Origin: Bacillota bacterium
Lineage (GTDB): Bacteria; Bacillota; Clostridia; Lachnospirales; CAG-274
Direction of reading: 5' to 3'
Assembly (NCBI GenBank): GCA_017627115.1
Contig: JAGAHK010000392.1
Span: 1-6,817 of the forward strand
DNA: 6,817 bases
Within the stretch, counting starts at the first letter, position 1. Every line of letters begins with the position of its first letter. The notes under the pieces are model-generated. The model was not told where the DNA came from, did no database searches, and saw only the letters and a program-made list of their open reading frames with translations. The position numbers were made by a program, and so were the translations under genes. Shown in pieces: positions 1 through 4,856 of the stretch.

Positions 1-138
1 CGCAGCGATGCCGCCATAAACAATAATTCACTCAATTGTAATGTATTTATATTTTTTCTATTTACAGCCAATAATCATTTATTCAAGGAATACATCAAAG
101 AAAAAACAGGAAAACTAAAAGAAATAAAAAAAGAGTGA
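1..138 (+). CDS. Possible C-terminal fragment of a convergent membrane protein (5' end outside window)
   Basis: Plus-strand frame 1 is open from the window edge for 45 codons and ends at TGA 136-138; the other two plus frames hit stops within the first 25 bases. The predicted tail has a hydrophobic stretch (VFIFFLFTA, about residues 15-23) followed by a strongly basic end (KEYIKEKTGKLKEIKKE), the pattern expected when a last membrane helix is followed by a cytoplasmic tail. It would converge on the operon, with its stop codon inside the operon's terminator stem. The stretch is much more AT-rich than the neighbouring genes, so it may be a transferred or fast-evolving gene, or simply intergenic DNA that happens to stay open. 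Too little is visible to name a family. Confidence 0.4.
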   Translation, partial: RSDAAINNNSLNCNVFIFFLFTANNHLFKEYIKEKTGKLKEIKKE

Positions 139-157
139 GTCTTTTAAAAACTCACTC
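126..157 (-). terminator. Intrinsic (Rho-independent) terminator of the minus-strand operon
   Basis: A perfect 8-bp inverted repeat (133-140 GAGTGAGT with 150-157 ACTCACTC) encloses a 9-base loop. Read on the minus strand, the stem is followed directly by seven T residues (126-132) and then ATTT, the classical stem plus U-tract arrangement. It lies 63 bases beyond the stop codon of the last operon gene. On the plus strand the stem is not followed by a T-run, so it should act mainly on the leftward operon and not on the possible convergent gene. Confidence 0.87.
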
Positions 158-220
158 ACTTATGCCATATTGGAGACAGAAAATACACGCAGCACCTATA
201 TTTTCAAAAAGTCAGGCACA

Positions 221-1165
221 TTACGTGTGTCTTTCCACCTCAAAGTTTATCAGCGTATCCAAAAACTCGCCAAGGGTGCCGCTTTCGCCTGCGGCAAGCG
301 GTATAAGGCTGCGCTCTGTCATACCGGGCAGGGTATTTACTTCAATGACGTATATCTGTTCGTTTTGCACTATCATATCCACACAGCCGTAGCCGCTGCA
401 TTTAAGCACCTTAAAGGTCTTTAATGCGATATCCTCTATCATCATGCGCATATAATCGGGCAGGGTGGTGAAAGAGGCTGCGTTCTGCTTTGTCACATAC
501 TTTGCTTCATAGTCAAAGATACCGCTCGGCTTGTTTATATCAAGCACGGAAAGCACTTTTAAGCCGTCTTTTGTCTGCAAAACGGCGCAGGTGACTTCTC
601 TGCCGTCTATGTATCTTTCGATGACCGCGTTATCATCGTATTTTTCGCGGATATTTTCTATTGCCGCCTTTGTCTCGGCAAAGTCGTTCACAATAGATAT
701 GCCTATACTTGAACCGCCGCGGTTTGGCTTGACGATAAGCGGATATTCAAGCAAAGCAAGCTTCTGTTCATAGGCGTTTATATCGTCCTCGCGCGGTATA
801 TACACACCGCTTACAACGGGTATATGGTGGTAATCCATAAGTTCCTTCGCCGCCTGCTTGTTCATACAGACTGCGCTTGAAAACATCTTGCTGCCGACAT
901 AGGGTATGTCAAGACAGCGCAAAAGCCCCTGCACTGCGCCGTTTTCGCCTTTGCCGCCGTGGAGTGCGCTCAATACCATCTGCGGTCTGAAGTCTATAAG
1001 TTTCTGTACCCATTCGGTATTTGCTTTGTCAAGCGGAAGTTCTATAGCTTTTATGTCGTATTTGTTTTTATCAAGTGCGTTAAGCATATTTTCGGCAGAT
1101 TTGAACGATACCGCACGTTCAACGGATGAACCGCCCATAAGCACCGCAAGCTTTAACTTTTCCAT
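221..1165 (-). CDS. ddl: D-alanine--D-alanine ligase family protein (ATP-grasp), atypical active site
   Basis: Ddl enzymes join two D-alanines using ATP to make the dipeptide end of peptidoglycan precursors in the cytoplasm. The 314-residue protein has the usual family length and motif order: GGSSVERAVS (11-20), HGGKGENGAVQG (69-80), the K of MNK (103), KPNRGGSSIG (146-155), ERYIDGRE (183-190), FDYEAKY (217-223), VDMIV (262-266) and EVNTLPGMT (275-283) with the metal-binding E and N. Two positions differ from classical Ddl: Phe217 stands where E. coli DdlB has Tyr216, and Cys261 stands where DdlB has Arg255, the oxyanion-hole residue. It could therefore be a true Ddl, a depsipeptide (D-Ala-D-Lac-like) ligase or another amino-acid ligase. 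Its ATG shares one base with the galT stop (TGATG), implying translational coupling. A TTG one codon earlier (1168) is an alternative start. It is the last gene before the terminator. Family assignment is firm; substrate is not. Confidence 0.9.
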   Translation of the reverse strand: MEKLKLAVLMGGSSVERAVSFKSAENMLNALDKNKYDIKAIELPLDKANTEWVQKLIDFRPQMVLSALHGGKGENGAVQGLLRCLDIPYVGSKMFSSAVCMNKQAAKELMDYHHIPVVSGVYIPREDDINAYEQKLALLEYPLIVKPNRGGSSIGISIVNDFAETKAAIENIREKYDDNAVIERYIDGREVTCAVLQTKDGLKVLSVLDINKPSGIFDYEAKYVTKQNAASFTTLPDYMRMMIEDIALKTFKVLKCSGYGCVDMIVQNEQIYVIEVNTLPGMTERSLIPLAAGESGTLGEFLDTLINFEVERHT

Positions 1166-2079
1166 CAATATCCGACCTCTCTCAATTTTTTTGCGCCTTC
1201 TTCGGGCAGAATAGAATTTATGTAGCAGCCCGTACTGAACTCAAAGCCTGCCATATGTCCTATACGCGGTATTATCTGCGCATAGAAATGGAAGCAGTCG
1301 TCAAATTCACGGCTCTTGGGTGCGCTGTAGAAGCATACGTTGTAGCACAGACCGTCGTACACCTTGTTAAGACGGGTCACGGAGTGTTTGAGCAGTATGC
1401 CGAAGTCGCGCAGCTCCTCATCGGTGAAATCGCGTATGGATGCGATATGGCGCTTTGGCAGTATATCCATTTCGTATGCAAATTTTGCATCCGCAGGCAT
1501 ATATACGCGGAAAAGGTCGCTTTCTTCGATAATGCGTGTGCCGAAATCAAGATTGCAGTAATAGCAGACACCGTGTTCTTTGTGGTATTTGCTCAAAACC
1601 TCGCATAAATGCTCCATTTTAAGCGGTACAACACACATTGAGGTTATCTGCCAATGGCTGTGCGACTGGCTTGCGCCCGCATCACGTCCCTGATTTTTGA
1701 ACACCTGTACAAATTGGCTCCCCTCATCGCTTTCAAGCTGGATAAAACGCTGTTTTATAACACGCATCAGCTTGTGCAGATGGTCATCGCTGAACTGCGA
1801 AAGCCGTTCTTCGTGGTCTGCCGTATCTATCAGCACATCATGCACGCCGTAGTGTTCCGCGGTATTTGCAAGGAAAGGGTACTTGTTTGGGACTATCCTT
1901 ACACTGTTGTCGTCCTCCGCATAGATAAGAGGCGGTGTCATATGTGCGTTTTCAAGGCAGAACGGGCAGAACTGCTTTGGAGTTGTGCGTACATCAAACT
2001 TTTTGAAGCTGTGGGGGCGCTTTGCCCTGCCTGTTGCGTAAAATACATATTCACCTGTCAGAAAACATCGTTTCATCAT
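1165..2079 (-). CDS. galT: Galactose-1-phosphate uridylyltransferase-like protein (GalT/HIT superfamily)
   Basis: GalT-type enzymes move a nucleotidyl group between UDP-sugars and sugar 1-phosphates through a nucleotidylated histidine, in the cytoplasm. The 304-residue protein shows the GalT active-site block NQGRDAGASQSHSHWQI (129-145), where HxHxQ is H140-S-H142-W-Q144 and H142 should be the nucleophile. Two Cys pairs, FCPFC (C38, C41) and VCYYC (C172, C175), resemble metal-binding sites. VPNKYPFL (63-70) matches the family's PNKYP motif, and the second HIT-like half contains LPKRHIASI (207-215) and FHFYAQIIPRI (263-273). The C-terminus (FEFSTGCYINSILPEE) also fits GalT. No galK, galE or other sugar gene lies nearby, so the true substrate is open; an ADP-glucose phosphorylase-like or other nucleotidylyltransferase role is possible. 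Starts are tandem ATGs (2079 and 2076). GGTGAT lies 5 bases before the first, with AAGGAA further upstream. The gap after the preceding gene is 19 bases. Confidence 0.82.
   Translation of the reverse strand: MMKRCFLTGEYVFYATGRAKRPHSFKKFDVRTTPKQFCPFCLENAHMTPPLIYAEDDNSVRIVPNKYPFLANTAEHYGVHDVLIDTADHEERLSQFSDDHLHKLMRVIKQRFIQLESDEGSQFVQVFKNQGRDAGASQSHSHWQITSMCVVPLKMEHLCEVLSKYHKEHGVCYYCNLDFGTRIIEESDLFRVYMPADAKFAYEMDILPKRHIASIRDFTDEELRDFGILLKHSVTRLNKVYDGLCYNVCFYSAPKSREFDDCFHFYAQIIPRIGHMAGFEFSTGCYINSILPEEGAKKLREVGY
1176..1181 (-). promoter_or_regulatory. Ribosome binding site of the Ddl-family gene
   Basis: GAGAGG on the minus strand, inside the end of the galT-like gene. Its spacing is 10 bases to the ATG at 1165 and 7 bases to the in-frame TTG at 1168. 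Spacing slightly favours TTG; codon preference and the TGATG stop-start overlap favour ATG, which is the start used here. The two choices differ by a single residue. Confidence 0.5.
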
Positions 2080-2098
2080 AGTTTATCACCGTTCCTTT

Positions 2099-3661
2099 TC
2101 ACTGTTTTGCAATATACCAATCTTCAATATTTTCAAAAATATCCGTTACGGACGGGCGCTTATCGCCTTTTATCTTACCGCTTGTAAGCAGCACCGAAGA
2201 TTTGAAGGCAATGCCGATATACGGCAGCTCGTCCGCGCAGTAGCCTTGCAGCTCGCGCACGGCTTTTTTGTAGTTTTCATCACCCAATGCCTCACGGCAC
2301 TTTGTAAGAAGCTCGTTCATATGGGCATCACTGTAACGCCCGTAGTTTATGCTGCCACCCGTGGCAAGCAGGGGCGAGGGCTCAATGCGGCGGTCGAGAT
2401 CGGTGCCGCCGATATAAAGCTGAAAATCGCCTTTTTGGAGCTTGCTTACATAGGTATTGTAATCGACCGCATCTATCTCGATATTCATACCGAGGTCTGT
2501 CAGTGCATCATCAATTATACCCGCAATACGCATCCTTTCGGTGCTGTCGTTGTTGACAAGCAGCGTGAGTGTGAGCTTTGAAAGGTCGTAGCCTGCCGCG
2601 GCAAGCATATTATGCGCAAGCTCGGGATTGTAATCGTAGTTTTCTATACCCGCAGGTGCGGAAAGCGAAGATGCGGGGTTTATCGGCGTAATGCTTTTTG
2701 CGGCATTGCCGAGATAGATGTCTTTGACGATATCCTGAAGGGGGATGCCGTATGCAAGACCCTGTCTGAAACTGTTATTGCGCAGTACGGGCTGGCTGAA
2801 ATTAAAGCCGAGAAACTCAAAATTACTGCTGTTGTATGCCGTGATATTTATATCACGGCTGATATTCATTTTGCCGATATTGTTAAGGTCGGCAACAAGC
2901 ACATCGGTCATGCCCGTCTGGAAAGCCTGTGTGTCCGTAAGTGCAGTCGGCGTTATAAGCACATCTATTTTTTGTATATACGGCTTGCCCTTTAAGGAAC
3001 TGTCGCAGGCTTCAAGCTTCATATAGTGTTTTTCGCTGTATTCCGTCATGCGGTAGCAGCTGCTGCCCATTGGCTCAAAATCGTGCCCATGGCGGTAGTA
3101 GTGCTTTGGTATGAGTGGAAAACAAAGGTTGTAAGCGCAGCCGCCGTATGGCTCGGAGTAGTTTATCACCGCAACAAGCTCGCTGCTTTGGTACACGCTT
3201 TCAACATTCGCCATAGCAGGCTTGTAAAGCGAGGCGGGGTCTGCGTTTTTTATGGTTTGCAGCGAAAAAAGGATGTCGGCTGCGGTTATCGGCTCGCCGT
3301 CCTGCCATTTAAGCCCGTCTTTAAGCACTATCGACATTGTTCTTCCGTCTGCGGAAAGTATATATTCGCTTGCAAGCACGGGTTTTGGCTGCATTTCCTC
3401 GTCAAGCGTAAAAAGCGGGTCGAATATAAGGCTTAAAGCCTTGTCAACACGCACATCCTTGTTTTCAAGCGGATTGAGCGTTTCGGGAAAGCCCATGGAC
3501 AGTGTTATCGAACCGCCGTATATCTTCTCTTCGTCGGAGGCAACATCGGCAGAGGGTGTGTTGTCCGCAGGCTCGGGCTGTACAGCGGTCTGTGAGCAGC
3601 CCGTCAAATATATCATTATTAAAAGCAGACATAAAAAACGCCGCTTCGGTTTTCTATTCAT
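2099..3661 (-). CDS. ABC-transporter solute-binding lipoprotein, family 5 (oligopeptide/dipeptide type)
   Basis: Proteins of this family capture peptides or other small ligands outside the membrane and pass them to an ABC permease. The 520-residue precursor starts with a basic n-region (MNRKPKRR) and a hydrophobic core, then the lipobox LTGC, so it should be lipid-anchored at Cys22. The mature part reads as SBP_bac_5: GSITLSMGFPETLNPL early, LKDGLKWQDGEPITAADILFSLQ (the family's DVxxS-like region), a central YGIPLQDIV segment, and a C-terminal YNPELAHNMLAAAGYD repeat-like lobe. No permease or ATPase is encoded in the window, so it is an orphan binding protein here; ligand unknown. Its ATG overlaps the end of the transglycosylase gene by 8 bases (ATGAATAG). 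AAGGTG lies 7 bases upstream of the start, so translation is probably coupled. It could serve a transporter encoded elsewhere or act as a sensor or partner at the cell wall. Confidence 0.9.
   Translation of the reverse strand: MNRKPKRRFLCLLLIMIYLTGCSQTAVQPEPADNTPSADVASDEEKIYGGSITLSMGFPETLNPLENKDVRVDKALSLIFDPLFTLDEEMQPKPVLASEYILSADGRTMSIVLKDGLKWQDGEPITAADILFSLQTIKNADPASLYKPAMANVESVYQSSELVAVINYSEPYGGCAYNLCFPLIPKHYYRHGHDFEPMGSSCYRMTEYSEKHYMKLEACDSSLKGKPYIQKIDVLITPTALTDTQAFQTGMTDVLVADLNNIGKMNISRDINITAYNSSNFEFLGFNFSQPVLRNNSFRQGLAYGIPLQDIVKDIYLGNAAKSITPINPASSLSAPAGIENYDYNPELAHNMLAAAGYDLSKLTLTLLVNNDSTERMRIAGIIDDALTDLGMNIEIDAVDYNTYVSKLQKGDFQLYIGGTDLDRRIEPSPLLATGGSINYGRYSDAHMNELLTKCREALGDENYKKAVRELQGYCADELPYIGIAFKSSVLLTSGKIKGDKRPSVTDIFENIEDWYIAKQ
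2838..2859. repeat. Perfect 10-bp inverted repeat inside the solute-binding protein gene
   Basis: GCCGTGATAT (2838-2847) and its exact complement ATATCACGGC (2850-2859) are separated by two bases. It lies within coding sequence for roughly SRDINITA of the binding protein. The repeat is directly visible; any role as protein-binding site or RNA hairpin is unproven, and chance plus codon constraint could explain it. Confidence 0.55.
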
Positions 3662-4217
3662 AAAAATTCACCTTGATAAGCAGTTCGTAAATAAATCGGT
3701 TTATCATTATCCTTGTAACATATTGGTCTGTCTCTTTAAACGGTATTGAGTCAAGCTTCTGCCCGTCTGCGCTTAAGCTTTCGTCATTCAGCCATTTGTC
3801 GATGTTTCCGCTGCCTGCGTTGTAGGCTGCAACTATAAGCTTCGGGTCGCCGTCAAAACGGTTTTCAAGATAGCTTAAATACCAGCAGCCAAGCTGAATG
3901 TTAAGTTCGGGCTCTTTTATGCGGAAAACATTGAAATTCTCTATAGGTATCTGCGGCGCTATCCAGCTTGCGGTATCGTCCATAAGCTGCATCAGACCTT
4001 TGGCACCCTTTGACGACTGTGCATCGGCATCAAAGCCGCTTTCGGTGTTTATCACCGCGCAGACAAGGGCAGGGTCAAGACCGTATTCCGCAGAATACTT
4101 TTTTATGGTATCGTAATGCTCTATCGGAAAAAGTATGCACACGGCGCAGTACAGCACAAAAGCCGCCGCAATAAGCCCCATGCAGAACTTTATAAATTTT
4201 TTGAACAAAGTTATCAT
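3654..4217 (-). CDS. Membrane-anchored lytic transglycosylase (SLT domain)
   Basis: Lytic transglycosylases cut peptidoglycan glycan strands between MurNAc and GlcNAc, leaving 1,6-anhydroMurNAc ends. The 187-residue protein has one N-terminal membrane segment (about 11-30) and no evident cleavage site, so the catalytic domain should stay tethered on the outer face of the membrane. The SLT domain covers about 34-180: YGLDPALVCAVINTESGFD with the catalytic Glu59, KGAKGLMQLM (70-79), LGCWYLSYL (109-117), AAYNAGSGNIDKWL (130-143) and IPFKETDQYVTRI (158-170). Length and motifs match the short Slt-like proteins found after coaE in clostridia (family knowledge from memory). TCAGGAG (4224-4230) lies 6 bases before the ATG. 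It begins 30 bases after coaE and its TAG stop lies inside the start of the binding-protein gene. No cell-wall-binding or other accessory domain is present. Confidence 0.93.
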   Translation of the reverse strand: MITLFKKFIKFCMGLIAAAFVLYCAVCILFPIEHYDTIKKYSAEYGLDPALVCAVINTESGFDADAQSSKGAKGLMQLMDDTASWIAPQIPIENFNVFRIKEPELNIQLGCWYLSYLENRFDGDPKLIVAAYNAGSGNIDKWLNDESLSADGQKLDSIPFKETDQYVTRIMINRFIYELLIKVNFYE

Positions 4218-4223
4218 ATCTTG

Positions 4224-4230
4224 CTCCTGA
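4224..4230 (-). promoter_or_regulatory. Strong ribosome binding site of the lytic transglycosylase gene
   Basis: TCAGGAG on the minus strand, 6 bases before the ATG at 4217, lies in the 30-base gap after coaE. It is the best Shine-Dalgarno sequence in the window and fixes the start. The gap is too short and shows no convincing -35/-10 pair, so a separate promoter here is unlikely. Confidence 0.75.
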
Positions 4231-4247
4231 TATAGGAATCTATCAAA

Positions 4248-4856
4248 TTACAGACGTTCTTTTGCTTTTTCAAACCAAAACTCAACTTCTTTTTTCAATT
4301 CTTCCTCAATATCGTTATTATTATATATCACCACATCCGCTTCGTTTTTGTCAAACGGTGTCTGGTTTTTAAATCTTGCCCTTGCGGCTTCTTCGGTGAT
4401 ATTATCGCGTTTCATTACACGTTTCAGTCGTGTCGCTTCGCTTGCGGTCACAAGCCATACGCTGTCAGTCGTGTCAAGCATACCCGCTTCTTTCAGCACG
4501 GGTGCATCAATAACTATAAAGTCATAGTCTGTGTTGGCGGCTGCTATCTCTTCAACTCTCTGCCTTACATATTTATGCGCAACAGTGTTGAGTAATTTCA
4601 GTTTTTCCTTATCGTTAAAAACTATACCGCCAAGTATTTTGCGGTCTATCTCGTCGTTTTTATCGAGTATCTCCCGCCCGAAAACGGAAACTATCTCATC
4701 ATAGGCTATGCCGCCCTTTGTCATGTTTGCGTGTGCGACCTTGTCGCAGTCTATCACAAGGCAGCCGAGCGCTGTGAGTATCTCGCCCACAGCGCCCTTG
4801 CCGCTGCCGCTGTTTCCCGTAAGACCGATGATATACGGCCTTTTATTTTGCGTCAT
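4248..4856 (-). CDS. coaE: Dephospho-CoA kinase
   Basis: CoaE phosphorylates the ribose 3'-hydroxyl of dephospho-CoA with ATP, the last step of coenzyme A synthesis in the cytoplasm. The 202-residue protein is of standard length. It shows the P-loop GLTGNSGSGKGAV (11-23), IDCDKVAH (35-42, the family's DxD...H region), IDAPVLKEAGM (116-126, equivalent of the usual PLLFE), the lid RLKRVMKRDNITEEAARARFKNQ (143-165) and ADVVIYNN (173-180). The P-loop is unusual: after Lys20 come Gly-Ala where CoaE normally has Ser-Thr. The frame stays open upstream inside polA, but homology begins at the ATG at 4856, which has GGGAG ending 9 bases before it; longer versions would be spurious. The gene overlaps the polA 3' end by 14 bases, so the two are probably translationally coupled. 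Confidence 0.95.
   Translation of the reverse strand: MTQNKRPYIIGLTGNSGSGKGAVGEILTALGCLVIDCDKVAHANMTKGGIAYDEIVSVFGREILDKNDEIDRKILGGIVFNDKEKLKLLNTVAHKYVRQRVEEIAAANTDYDFIVIDAPVLKEAGMLDTTDSVWLVTASEATRLKRVMKRDNITEEAARARFKNQTPFDKNEADVVIYNNNDIEEELKKEVEFWFEKAKERL

Noticed and set aside
1..17. A minus-strand ATG at 17 that could start a further operon gene running off the left edge
   Set aside because: Only about five codons are visible, there is no convincing Shine-Dalgarno sequence, the terminator at 126-157 lies before it, and the plus-strand open frame explains the region at least as well.
1..125. Possible minus-strand promoter in the AT-rich region (TTGAAT with a weak TAAATA, or TATAAA with a poor -35)
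   Set aside because: Matches are weak or badly spaced and are expected by chance in such AT-rich sequence.
2128..2143. AT-only inverted repeat near the 3' end of the solute-binding protein gene
   Set aside because: Low-complexity A/T sequence inside codons for a conserved reading frame; too weak for a terminator and without a T-tract outside the coding region.
3026..3749. Plus-strand open frames opposite the solute-binding protein gene, and similar ones opposite the other genes
   Set aside because: They are antisense shadows of well-supported genes, with no recognisable motifs, ribosome binding sites or operon logic.
4769..4795. 8-bp GC-rich inverted repeat (GCGCTGTG...CACAGCGC) in the coaE P-loop region
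   Set aside because: With an 11-base loop, about one such repeat is expected by chance in a window of this length, and it lies in conserved coding sequence without a T-run.
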